64,000 bases of DNA, from the NCBI GenBank assembly GCA_029379225.1, contig JAQYWR010000018.1:3495-67494 (forward strand), given 5' to 3'. The first letter of the stretch is position 1; every line of letters starts with the position of its first letter. Shown here piece after piece: positions 54,970 through 63,300 of the stretch. The notes below the pieces were generated by a model. It searched no databases. It was not told the DNA's origin and saw only the letters and a program-made list of their open reading frames with translations. The stretch is from Nostoc sp. S4 (GTDB taxonomy: Bacteria; Cyanobacteriota; Cyanobacteriia; Cyanobacteriales; Nostocaceae). A program made the position numbers and the translations under genes.

Positions 54970-56241
54970 ATGACAAATGACAAGGAGGATTATCTTAAAG
55001 CACGGATTGAAGAGTACATTTGGCAAAAAAGCACAGATGCAGGTATTTCGCGCCAGCGTTTTGTGCAAATACTAGCCACTATGGTTGGTGCAACAGCCAT
55101 TGGGGGGTTGGCTAAACCTGCGCCTGCTTATAGTCAGGCAGGTGTTAAAACCAAAGAAAGTAAAATACTTAAGCCATTGCCACCAGGGTATATCTCTCAT
55201 AGCAAAGGCACATTAGAGATGAACTGGGAAGCAATGTATGGGCGTGGCTATATAGTACCAAACGATTGGTTTTATGTTCATAACCGCAGTACCCCTCCTC
55301 CCTTTGACCCATCTACATGGCGTTTGCAGATTCAGGGAACTGGCGTTTCTACCCCCTGTCAGTTCACTTACGATCAAATCATTGCGATGCCATCGATTTC
55401 GGTGACTTGCGCCATTGAATGTGCTGCCAATGGTCGGCGCTTTTTTGAAGAAGCTTACAATACACCACTCTCTGGAACCCGGTGGAGGCTTGGGGCTATT
55501 GGTGTAGCTGAGTGGACTGGTGTACCACTTGGATTCTTATTAGAGCAAGCTGGACTTAAATCCACGGCAAAAGATGTACTCGTTCAAGGTGCAGATTTGG
55601 ATTCGCTAGATTCAAAGGGAACTAAAAAGTCCAAGTTTAGCACTGTAGTTCCGATTACCAAGGCATTAGCAGATAACTCGCTCGTCGTCTATGCAATGAA
55701 CGGAGAACCATTACCTCCAGATCACGGTCGGCCATGCCGCGTCTTATTTCCTGGTTGGGGAGGAAACGCTAACGTTAAATGGATTGAGCGGATTGAAGTT
55801 TCCGAAACGCCGATATACACTCCTTGGGTGACAGAGCAGATGGTGCTGATTGGTGCAGACTACCCAGCGATTGCACCGTATAAAGGTAAACTAATTACGT
55901 ACCAAAATGTTAAGAGCGCCTTTGAATTGGCTTGGCCAGCTAAACTTTCTCCGGGAAGTTACTTACTGCGTGGGCGTTCTTGGTCTGGCAAAGGAAAAAT
56001 TGTACGTGTGGAAGTTAGCCTTGATGGCGGTAAAACTTGGCAATTTGCACGACTGAGAGAACCAAATTTTCCATTTGCATGGGTACGTTGGGATATCGAA
56101 TGGAACCCACTTCCTGGGGAATATTTTCTGCAAGCTCGTGCTACAGACAATTTAGGTAACACACAACCGAGTACAGTTCCGTGGAATGATACTGGATTGC
56201 TCTATGGAGGCGTTGTTAGTCATCCGGTGAGAGTAGGGTGA
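54970..56241 (+). CDS. sulfite-oxidase-family molybdopterin enzyme
   Basis: 423 residues. Moco domain with the Mo-ligand Cys151 in IECAANGRRFFEEAY, a SUOX-type block GTRWRLGAIGVAEWTGVPLG and VLVQGADLDS, VVYAMNGEPLPPDHGRPCRV, WIERIEVSE; C-terminal Ig-like dimerisation domain VEVSLDGGKTW. The N-terminus has SRQRFVQILATMVGATAIGG, then LAKPAPAYSQA, a Tat-like signal where the twin Arg reads R-Q-R. Probably oxidises sulfite or a related compound in the periplasm if exported. ATG within TGACAAATGACAAGGAGG; a possible in-repeat start. Upstream: class V enzyme; downstream: TauE exporter. Confidence 0.9.
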   Translation: MTNDKEDYLKARIEEYIWQKSTDAGISRQRFVQILATMVGATAIGGLAKPAPAYSQAGVKTKESKILKPLPPGYISHSKGTLEMNWEAMYGRGYIVPNDWFYVHNRSTPPPFDPSTWRLQIQGTGVSTPCQFTYDQIIAMPSISVTCAIECAANGRRFFEEAYNTPLSGTRWRLGAIGVAEWTGVPLGFLLEQAGLKSTAKDVLVQGADLDSLDSKGTKKSKFSTVVPITKALADNSLVVYAMNGEPLPPDHGRPCRVLFPGWGGNANVKWIERIEVSETPIYTPWVTEQMVLIGADYPAIAPYKGKLITYQNVKSAFELAWPAKLSPGSYLLRGRSWSGKGKIVRVEVSLDGGKTWQFARLREPNFPFAWVRWDIEWNPLPGEYFLQARATDNLGNTQPSTVPWNDTGLLYGGVVSHPVRVG

Positions 56242-56325
56242 GTGCGGGGAGTGGGGGTAGAGGGGCGAATTCCTAACTCTTAACTTTTCCTCGGAACTAT
56301 CAGTTTTGTAGAAAAAGAATTGTTT

Positions 56326-57105
56326 ATGAATGATTTTAGTTGGTTGATTTTAATCGCTGGGGGTTTAATATCTGGAGTTATAGCTGGACTTTTAGGAATA
56401 GGTGGGGGTATTATTACAATTCCTCTTTTAGTCACGCTAGGTTATACTCCCGTTCAGGCGATCGCTACTAGTAGCCTTGCTATTGTAATTACTTCAATTT
56501 CTGGAAGTTTACAGAATTGGTGGATGGGCTATTTTGACTTTAAACGAGTATTTTATTTAGGAATTCCAGCTTTTTTAACTACTGGAATAGGTGTATATTT
56601 TGCTAATAAAATTCCATCATATATAATACTTTTTACATTTGGTATCATATTACTTGCTAATATTTATTTAATAGACCTTCGCAAACAACTATCCTTAAAA
56701 GAAAAAGAGGACACTGCACCAATATTTAACCCATTACTTTCTAAAATTGGCACTGGAGGAGCAGCAGGAATTTTAGCAGGTTTATTTGGCTTAGGTGGCG
56801 GTACGATTATGGTACCACTGCAAATTTTGCTATTAGGAGAAGAAATTAAAGTAGCAATTCAGACTAGTTTAGGCGTAATTGTGATCACTGCTTTAGCTGC
56901 TTGTACAGGACATACATTAGAGGGAAATATTCTATTTATTCAAGGGATAATTTTGGGATTTGGAGGTCTTGTAGGCGTTCAGATGAGTACTCGTACTTTG
57001 CCAAAATTACCAGATTCTACTGTCAGTTTAGTGCTTCGTATCTTTTTAGGAATACTATCAATTTATATTTTCTGGGAAGCTTGGCTAAATTATCAATTGA
57101 TGTAA
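56326..57105 (+). CDS. TauE/SafE family anion exporter
   Basis: 259 residues from the ATG at 56326; a TTG at 56320 is less likely. Two repeats each carrying the family's Gly-rich motif (GGLISGVIAGLLGIGGGIIT and GGAAGILAGLFGLGGGTIMV), with 8 or so membrane helices. Family members export sulfite, sulfoacetate or other organosulfonates. Position directly after the sulfite-oxidase-like enzyme supports sulfite or sulfonate export or uptake; exact substrate unknown. Confidence 0.9.
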   Translation: MNDFSWLILIAGGLISGVIAGLLGIGGGIITIPLLVTLGYTPVQAIATSSLAIVITSISGSLQNWWMGYFDFKRVFYLGIPAFLTTGIGVYFANKIPSYIILFTFGIILLANIYLIDLRKQLSLKEKEDTAPIFNPLLSKIGTGGAAGILAGLFGLGGGTIMVPLQILLLGEEIKVAIQTSLGVIVITALAACTGHTLEGNILFIQGIILGFGGLVGVQMSTRTLPKLPDSTVSLVLRIFLGILSIYIFWEAWLNYQLM

Positions 57106-57221
57106 AAAGACGTGAATTATATGGGGATAAAAATCTACTGTAGACAGAGCATTTTTGAGCTACGGCTACAAAATGCACTCCCCCAAGTAAGGGTAATTTC
57201 CGGACAGTTAGTGGAATCATA

Positions 57222-57260
57222 CTTAGCCATAAGAATACATTAAACATGCTTATGGCTAAG
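57222..57260. terminator. 12-bp hairpin between TauE and the propeller gene
   Basis: CTTAGCCATAAG (57222-57233) with CTTATGGCTAAG (57249-57260), perfect, loop of 15. Lies between convergent genes; could end transcription in both directions. The rest of the spacer to 57458 has C-rich heptamers (CCCCACACTCCC, 57401-57460). Confidence 0.5.
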
Positions 57261-57458
57261 TATTCCCGTTTGTTACTAGTTACTCACATTTAATGACTAA
57301 TAACACAACCAGATTTTTATTGAGATACTCTCTAGATGTCAAAGCGACTTTTGCAATGGGGCACTGGTAGTGTGGCAAGGGTGAGAAACTTTTTAATAAT
57401 CTTCCCACACCCCCCACACTCCCTTATCTCCGTCATCTTCCCTACTCCCCCCATCTCT

Positions 57459-58958
57459 CTAAGGTAGCCAACGGGGATGAAATCCGGCTAGGGGGAGTTG
57501 TTCTGGTTTAATTTCGACAGTTGCAGCGTCGGCGATCGGCAATAGAGGCATTAACCATAAGCTACTGGTTGCAATGGTATCTCCATCATCAGTTTTCAAA
57601 GTGTTTGTAGGTAATGTTGTCGGTGGGTTTTTCTGCGGTACTATTTGGTCAAATAACAAGCCTAAACCGTCAGCAGATAAACTCATTTGCACATTTCGCT
57701 GATCGACAGGCAGTAATAACAGTGGTTTTTGTTGCCCGGTTTTCAGGTCAATTGCCACTACATAAGGTTGTTCTATGTATTGTTCCTTAGATACTAACTG
57801 TGTTAGCAAGCAATAGAGGGTAGGTGAGGCGGTATCAAATTGACAGCTGACAATTGAGCCTGTTGTTTTTACTAGTTGTTTCTGCACGCCTTGGTTTGTA
57901 ACTAAAAACAAATCTTTTGTATAGTCTGTATTAAATTTTACCATTGCTGCTTGAGAACCATCTTTGGAGAAAGCCTGTACTAAACCAAACTGCGGCAGAA
58001 AATCTAATGGTTTACTGGCATCTCCTTGCAGTGGTAAAATTGCTGCTCCCTGTCCTTGGGCAACTGCTACGGCTTTACTATCTGGGGTAATCATAAAGTC
58101 TCCCCCCGGTTGGCTTTTTAAACGTTTGGGGGTGGGTTTTTCTCCGGAACCGTCACTGGTTGCTGGCATAAACCAGAGTCCAAAGTCGCCGGGATTAGCT
58201 TTGTTTCCCCGTTGGATGACAATAGTTTGTCCATCGGGTGATAAGTCAAATTTCAGGTTTTGATAATCTTTACTATCTAAAATCAGGTCTACTCTGCTTG
58301 CTGGTTCTGCTTGTTGTCCAGATTTGCTAGAAACACCCGTTGTTACTGTGTATAGCTGGGCTGAAAGTAAGTCTTGGTTATTGCTGGTGCGAGCCGAAAA
58401 TAAAATTTTCTCTCCATCTGGAAATGACTCAAAATCCAACACTACCAAGTCTTTGGGGGTAAGTAACCTTTTTTGCTCTTGGGTTAAGTTGTAAAGAATT
58501 AACCTTCCTTGTTCTTCATGCTCGGTTCCGATATAAATAATGACGCGATCGCGTGTGCGGAAGTTACCAACGAAAGTCTGGATCGTTCGATTTTTGCCTT
58601 CAAGCTCGGCAAACTTATCTTTGGCTCCTTGTAACTGCACTTTATAATTTGTGCCATAGGGTGCTGGTGTGAGCAATGTATAAACCATTCGCCGCCCTGC
58701 CCAACTGAATTTACCTGCTAGAGGCGGCTCAATTTTCAAGTTATCCTCTACGCTTTTGCTGTCCATTGGACGGCTAAAGGTGAGGGCGAAGGAGTTATCT
58801 TCTGCACCAATTTGTTGATTTTGCCAAGTAAAATCTCGGACGCGAGCTGTTACTACATCACCTTGCAATATCATCAACCCAATCAGCACACTCAGTAATA
58901 GCATCAGTGCGATCGCTATCCGATCCAGTGGTTGAATAAATGCTTTTGATTTAGTCAT
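57459..58958 (-). CDS. SbsA/Ig-like plus TolB-type propeller protein, membrane anchored
   Basis: 499 residues. A TM helix at about 12-33 (RIAIALMLLLSVLIGLMILQ) anchors a periplasmic part. Residues 35-120 look like an SbsA-type Ig domain (FALTFSRPMDSKSVEDNLKI, then GTNYKVQLQGAKDKFAELEG). From about 130 on is a six-bladed TolB/WD40-like beta propeller: LDFESFPDGEKILFSART, LKFDLSPDGQTIVIQRGNKA, LSADGLGLLFDQIVPQ. No enzyme motif. The start MTKSKAF lies in heptamer DNA. Follows TIGR03943 gene by 59 bases on the same strand. Confidence 0.8.
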   Translation of the reverse strand: MTKSKAFIQPLDRIAIALMLLLSVLIGLMILQGDVVTARVRDFTWQNQQIGAEDNSFALTFSRPMDSKSVEDNLKIEPPLAGKFSWAGRRMVYTLLTPAPYGTNYKVQLQGAKDKFAELEGKNRTIQTFVGNFRTRDRVIIYIGTEHEEQGRLILYNLTQEQKRLLTPKDLVVLDFESFPDGEKILFSARTSNNQDLLSAQLYTVTTGVSSKSGQQAEPASRVDLILDSKDYQNLKFDLSPDGQTIVIQRGNKANPGDFGLWFMPATSDGSGEKPTPKRLKSQPGGDFMITPDSKAVAVAQGQGAAILPLQGDASKPLDFLPQFGLVQAFSKDGSQAAMVKFNTDYTKDLFLVTNQGVQKQLVKTTGSIVSCQFDTASPTLYCLLTQLVSKEQYIEQPYVVAIDLKTGQQKPLLLLPVDQRNVQMSLSADGLGLLFDQIVPQKNPPTTLPTNTLKTDDGDTIATSSLWLMPLLPIADAATVEIKPEQLPLAGFHPRWLP

Positions 58959-59017
58959 TGGTTATTGGGCATGGGGCATAGAGCATTAGCAAATGACAAA
59001 TGACAAAGGATTAATGA

Positions 59018-59791
59018 CTAATAACTATACGGATTCTGTGGTTGAGGAATCTTTTTTAGAGAACTAGCAACAATGGTAAGTTGACGTTTCCCTGACAAAT
59101 TTTCTGTTGCCATTTGTCCTTCTACTTCCAACCAAGTATCAGCAGAGTAAGCCTGTTGATTATTTGGTAGTTTGACAGGCAATCCTACAGGATAAGCGTC
59201 TGCTGCACAGCAAGTTAAGACAAATCGTGCTAAGAACAAATAGTCTTTTGCCAAATCTGACGGGTGGATCACAAATCCCTGTACTTTGACTTTTTGTCCT
59301 GTATATGTATCTGGTTCTGGATAGACATTTAGGGTACGTACCCACTCCACAAGCGATCGCTCCTCTGGACGCACAGTTGCCCGAAAGGCTTGGGGTTTAA
59401 CGCGTGTGGTTCCCAATAAATCAGCTGTCACACCCCTTTGTAGTGCATTGTCACTAGCAAAAACTTGGGGTGTAAATATGAAACCCAAAATTGCTGCAAT
59501 CAACAACAAGGCACTACCCCAACCAGGAGGAAATAAACTAATATGCTGGGTGTTTGGTATGACATCACGACGACGCCGATGCCAAAGTTCCAGCATTTTG
59601 AAGAAACCAAAAATTATCAAACTGATACCAGTCACAACCACAAACCAAATGTAATTTGGGTGAATCAACAAGTTCAGTTTGTTAGTTAGCCAATATCTCA
59701 ACATCAAAATGCCCCAAGCTGTAATTGCCAGAGCATCCAGCCAAGGGAGTAAGAGATGTAGGATTTGAGGTTTGGAATTTTTATTAGTCAT
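59018..59791 (-). CDS. TIGR03943-family (YcgQ-like) membrane/periplasmic protein
   Basis: 257 residues. Two or three N-terminal TM helices (LDALAITAWGILMLRYWL, NYIWFVVVTGISLIIFGFF, GSALLLIAAILGFIFTPQVF). The C-terminal domain has VKVQGFVIHPSDLAKDYLFL, ARFVLTCCAADAYPVGLPVK and ADTWLEVEGQM, typical of DUF1980/TIGR03943 proteins. These pair with a YcgR/YraQ permease in many bacteria; the Cys-Cys may bind metal. Start ATGACTAATAAAAATTCC lies in a heptamer array. Follows the permease by 121 bases. Confidence 0.88.
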   Translation of the reverse strand: MTNKNSKPQILHLLLPWLDALAITAWGILMLRYWLTNKLNLLIHPNYIWFVVVTGISLIIFGFFKMLELWHRRRRDVIPNTQHISLFPPGWGSALLLIAAILGFIFTPQVFASDNALQRGVTADLLGTTRVKPQAFRATVRPEERSLVEWVRTLNVYPEPDTYTGQKVKVQGFVIHPSDLAKDYLFLARFVLTCCAADAYPVGLPVKLPNNQQAYSADTWLEVEGQMATENLSGKRQLTIVASSLKKIPQPQNPYSY

Positions 59792-59859
59792 TGGTCATTG
59801 GTCATTGGTCATTAGTCATTAGTTATTAGTCATTGGTCATTAGTCATTGGTTATTGGTT
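59783..59859. repeat. TCATTGG/TCATTAG heptamer array
   Basis: About ten units of seven bases including the start codon of the TIGR03943 gene (59791). The clearest STRR array in the window. Confidence 0.85.
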
Positions 59860-59912
59860 ACAAACAACAAAAGATAACTGACAACGGACAAATGACAAAT
59901 GACAAAGAATTT

Positions 59913-60965
59913 TTAAAATACATGCAAGTTGAGGAAAAGGGTCAACACAAATGTTAATTGTGCTGCTAAGGCAAATAAGTAAAAGACTGCTTTGGGCTTA
60001 AAAATTGATAACATCAAACCGACACCTTTGATGTCAATCATGGGGCCAAATACGAGAAATGCCAGTAATGAACCACTGCTAAAAGTCGAAGCAAAAGACA
60101 GGGCAAAGAAAGAATCAACTGTAGAACAAATTGACACGACTGCTGCTAATATCAGCATGACTACAATTGAACTAATTGGCCCTGCACCCAAACTGAGAAT
60201 TAATTCACGCGGTGCTAAGACTTGAATAGCTGCGGCAATCGCACTTCCTAAAACCATGACTCCGCCTAGTTCCCGCAATTCTTGAATGCTATTATCTACC
60301 ACTAGACGCAATTTATCTGCAAGGGGTTTATTCGGAGTAGAAATGATAGTCGGCGGTACTAAATTCGCATCTATCCGCATCGGTAAACCTGCTTTTCCTC
60401 CTAAAATATAAGTCCCTGATTGCAAGATATTTGGTACTGCTGCTGACTGTTCTACTTGATAACCTTTACGACGCCGTTTGGTTTCAGGCGGCGCGGGAGG
60501 ATTAAACTTCATATACCGAGCGATCGTCGGTTGGACTATAGGATTTAAGTCCTTTTGAAAACTGAAAACAAAGCCAACAATTGTGGCAATTAATAGGGAA
60601 AATACAACCCGTAATACTACTATTTCTGGCTGATCGCGAAACGCTGTCCAAGTTGCCCAAATTACAACTGGGTTAATTGTTGGTGCTGCTAGCAAAAAAC
60701 CAATTGCTACTGGTGTGGGTACTCCTTGAATTAGGAACCGCCGCGCTACTGGTACATTCCCGCACTCACACACCGGAAAGAAAAAGCCGATCGCACTGCC
60801 AACTAAAGCACCCAATAGCGGATTTTTGGGCATTTTTTCTACTAATTTGCGCTCATCAACGAAAAACAGCAGCAAACTTGAGAATAAAACCCCAAGAAGC
60901 AAAAAAGGCATCGCCTCGACTAGCAGACTTAGAAATAGCGTAAAACCATTGTTGAGTTGATTCAT
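59913..60965 (-). CDS. YraQ/YcgR-family permease
   Basis: 350 residues from the ATG at 60965; a TTG at 60980 is less likely. Eight or so TM helices. Seen: PFLLLGVLFSSLLLFFVDER, FFFPVCECGNVPVARRFLIQ with the CxC-type pair, AAPTINPVVIWATWTAF, a basic loop NPPAPPETKRRRKGYQ and a second repeat with STVDSFFALSFAS. UPF0718/YraQ permeases export thiols, organoarsenicals or are linked to zinc control; with TIGR03943/YcgQ they form a conserved pair. Probably first gene of a minus-strand operon. Confidence 0.9.
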   Translation of the reverse strand: MNQLNNGFTLFLSLLVEAMPFLLLGVLFSSLLLFFVDERKLVEKMPKNPLLGALVGSAIGFFFPVCECGNVPVARRFLIQGVPTPVAIGFLLAAPTINPVVIWATWTAFRDQPEIVVLRVVFSLLIATIVGFVFSFQKDLNPIVQPTIARYMKFNPPAPPETKRRRKGYQVEQSAAVPNILQSGTYILGGKAGLPMRIDANLVPPTIISTPNKPLADKLRLVVDNSIQELRELGGVMVLGSAIAAAIQVLAPRELILSLGAGPISSIVVMLILAAVVSICSTVDSFFALSFASTFSSGSLLAFLVFGPMIDIKGVGLMLSIFKPKAVFYLFALAAQLTFVLTLFLNLHVF

Positions 60966-61063
60966 GGGCGTCGCTGTCAAAAGCGGTTTTGAGTTTTAGG
61001 ATTCTGCCTAGTCATTCTATCGAAATGGGGATCAAAAGCAGTTCGGAAAATTAAAGTTCGTTT

Positions 61064-61082
61064 GGATGATAATTTGTCATCC
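61064..61082. promoter_or_regulatory. 19-bp palindrome, candidate Zur/Fur-type box
   Basis: GGATGATAATTTGTCATCC: arms match at all but one position around a central T. Lies 99 bases upstream of the permease start. The shape (ATGA-TAAT-centre-TCAT) resembles Zur and Fur boxes, which control YcgRQ-type genes in other bacteria. Without binding data it remains a candidate. Confidence 0.4.
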
Positions 61083-61340
61083 GGTTTTAACTAGCCCTTA
61101 AACGCTACAAGCCTTACATTTCAAGGAGAGAGTAATATTTACCTGAGTGCATTTACTGATGATGACCATTCCTAAGATTGTCTAAGTTCAGAAATTGTTC
61201 CGATTCTAGGGAGCAAGTAGCTGCATAGATGATTTTAATTTTCCCTATGTTTATACTTACAGTAATTTCCCAAAATCAGATATTAGCTAGGCTATATTTT
61301 CATCAAGGATTTACAGTTATTCAACATTTGGGGATCGCTT

Positions 61341-61413
61341 TTAGTCCTTTGTCCTTTGTCAGTTGTCCTTGGTCGTTTGTCCTTTGTCAGTGTCATCCTT
61401 GGTCATTTGTCCT
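61341..61413. repeat. GTCCTTT/GTCCTTG heptamer array
   Basis: Units of TTTGTCC, TTGTCCT and CGTTTGTCC repeated about nine times in front of composite repeat copy C. Confidence 0.75.
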
Positions 61414-61510
61414 CTCTTACAAAGTTCTAGATTGCCCCAAGCCGGCGCTCAACGGCACAAGATTCCGACGCAGGGCGCTGAGGTAGCAGTGGCTCGACTT
61501 TGCGCTTTGT
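61402..61510 (-). repeat. composite dispersed repeat, copy C
   Basis: Reverse orientation. Ends TCATTTGTCCTCTCTTACAA and GACTTTGCGCTTTGTC correspond to the ends of copies A and B; its core (CTGCTACCTCAGCGCCCTGC on the other strand) matches copy A at all but a few positions over roughly 60 bases. Confidence 0.8.
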
Positions 61511-61781
61511 CGTTTGTTAGTTGTAACTAATGACTAATTACCAATGACCAATAGCTATGGCTAGTTTTGGCAAAATGTCATTTGAGCTTTGGTTGATTTT
61601 CTACTACAAAAACTTTAAAAATGCAAGAGCAAAGTTTAGCAGATACCAAAAATGGGAGAGTGGGGGTAAAAATAAAAAATGACAAATGCCCCATGCCCCA
61701 TGCCCTACTCCCTTTTGATTAATGACAGAGGCTAAGATATTAGCTTATTGTTGACTTGTCTCGTCAAAATTAGGGTGTCTA

Positions 61782-63140
61782 GTGCCAGAAGAATTCAGTT
61801 GTCAAATCTCACCGCCATTTTTGTCTGAGGGTAGCGATCGCGATCTCAGTTTAGATTCAACCCTCCAAGAACTACCAATGTACAATTTCTCGGTGGAAAT
61901 TAACTGTACTGGGATGGAAGTGGCTAATTTTTTGGAAAAACATCCCCTGCTACCAGGAGTAATTTTGGTAGAACAGGGAAAGTTCGTGGGAATGATTTCG
62001 CGGCGGCGACTGTTAGAATTTTTAATTCGCCCTTATGGACAAGAGTTATTTGTTCAGCAACCATTAGGCCTTCTTTACGGCTATGCACGGACACCGATTT
62101 TGCTGCTTGCTGATACGACATTGATTTTAAGTGCGATGCAACTTAGTTTAAAGCGATCGCCAGAATTGTTAGCAGAACCAATTGTAGTGCAAACTGTTTG
62201 CGGTAATTACAAGTTATTAGATGTGCAGGAATTAAATTTTATTTCCTGGCAAATTCGCGGAATCAAAAATTTCGTGCGATACGAACGCAGCCAAGCCCAA
62301 ATGATTCAAAACGATAAAATGGCGAATCTGGGGCGTTTGGTAGATGGGGTAGTACATGAAATTTTAGACCCTGTGGGTTTTATTTGGGGTAACATCACTT
62401 ATGTCTCAAATTACAGCCAAGACTTACTCAAGTTAATAGCGGCTTACGATCGAGAGTTACCTTCAGCTTCCCAGACAATTAACCAAATTAAAGAAGAGAT
62501 TGAATTTGATTTTTTAGAAGAAGATTTATTACAAGCACTTGCTAGTATCCGTACTGGAGCAGAAAGATTAAAAAAACTTGTCACCAGTTTACAAAATTTT
62601 TGTCATCTCGACGAACTTTATCCGAAACCTATAGATTTACATGCCTGTATAGATAATCTGATTTTATTAATTAATAGCCGAATTCAAGGAGAAATTGAAA
62701 TTGTCAAATTTTACGGACAATTGCCGCCAGTATATTGCTTTATAGGGCAGTTAAACCAGGTTTTAATCAATATTTTAAGCGAAGCGGTGGATACTTTACT
62801 CAATGAAGCAGTGAGACAGCAGTTGCATCTAGAAGATATAAAGACTATTCAGAAACCCAAAATTGAGATTACTACAGAAGTTATTTCACAGAAACCAAGC
62901 AAACCAAATGCACCAGATTCTCGCTGGATATTGATTCGGATTGCTGACAACGGGCCTGGAATGTCTCAAGAATTACAACAGCAAATTCTAGAATCTTTTT
63001 CATTGGAAACCAAAAATGGTAAAGAAACTAGCTTAGCAGTAAGTTATCGAATTATAACTGTGAAGCATGGTGGAAAATTCAATTTATCTTCTCAACCAGG
63101 TATGGGGACGAAATTTGAAATTATGTTGCCTTTGGTTTGA
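61782..63140 (+). CDS. CBS-like/histidine-kinase-fold protein with altered ATP site
   Basis: 452 residues; GTG start at 61782 preceded by AGGGTG. About 35-150 is a CBS-like sensory domain: GVILVEQGKFVGMISRRRLL, PILLLADTTLILSAMQLSLK. Then a HisKA-like segment with MANLGRLVDGVVHEILDPVG, His192. The catalytic domain keeps the G1 box IADNGPGMS, but in the N-box NILSEAVDTLL the Mg-binding Asn is Glu334, and the G2 region reads NGKETSLAVSYRIITVKHGG, without the Gly-rich loop. It is therefore probably a degenerate or unusually regulated kinase. The partner is unknown. Confidence 0.85.
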   Translation: MPEEFSCQISPPFLSEGSDRDLSLDSTLQELPMYNFSVEINCTGMEVANFLEKHPLLPGVILVEQGKFVGMISRRRLLEFLIRPYGQELFVQQPLGLLYGYARTPILLLADTTLILSAMQLSLKRSPELLAEPIVVQTVCGNYKLLDVQELNFISWQIRGIKNFVRYERSQAQMIQNDKMANLGRLVDGVVHEILDPVGFIWGNITYVSNYSQDLLKLIAAYDRELPSASQTINQIKEEIEFDFLEEDLLQALASIRTGAERLKKLVTSLQNFCHLDELYPKPIDLHACIDNLILLINSRIQGEIEIVKFYGQLPPVYCFIGQLNQVLINILSEAVDTLLNEAVRQQLHLEDIKTIQKPKIEITTEVISQKPSKPNAPDSRWILIRIADNGPGMSQELQQQILESFSLETKNGKETSLAVSYRIITVKHGGKFNLSSQPGMGTKFEIMLPLV

Positions 63141-63300
63141 TGCAATAGCTAGTAGACTGTGGTGGAATGCCTATCTAATTGTTTGATTTTACAGTATACA
63201 AATACATTTGATTGCTAGAAGAGAAATTGAGCGATCGCCAACTTGCCGATTGTTTCTAGTACCATAGACATATTCGCTGCGAGCTACCCTGTGAACAGCC

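Larger units (their letters stand above)
60966..61781. other. spacer with operator-like palindrome and repeats
   Basis: 816 bases between the divergent permease and kinase-like genes. Contains the palindrome 61064-61082, heptamer array 61341-61413 (TTTGTCC units), repeat copy C and CCCCATG repeats near 61690. The ORF 61229-61486 runs through repeats and is not supported. Confidence 0.55.

Noticed and set aside
57401-59859. Tandem heptamers as a CRISPR array
   Set aside because: Units are seven bases without spacers; they are STRR-type repeats, not CRISPR.
61229-61486. 85-codon ORF upstream of the kinase-like gene
   Set aside because: Runs through heptamer array and repeat copy C, so its protein (SFVLCQCHPWSFVLS) is repeat-derived.
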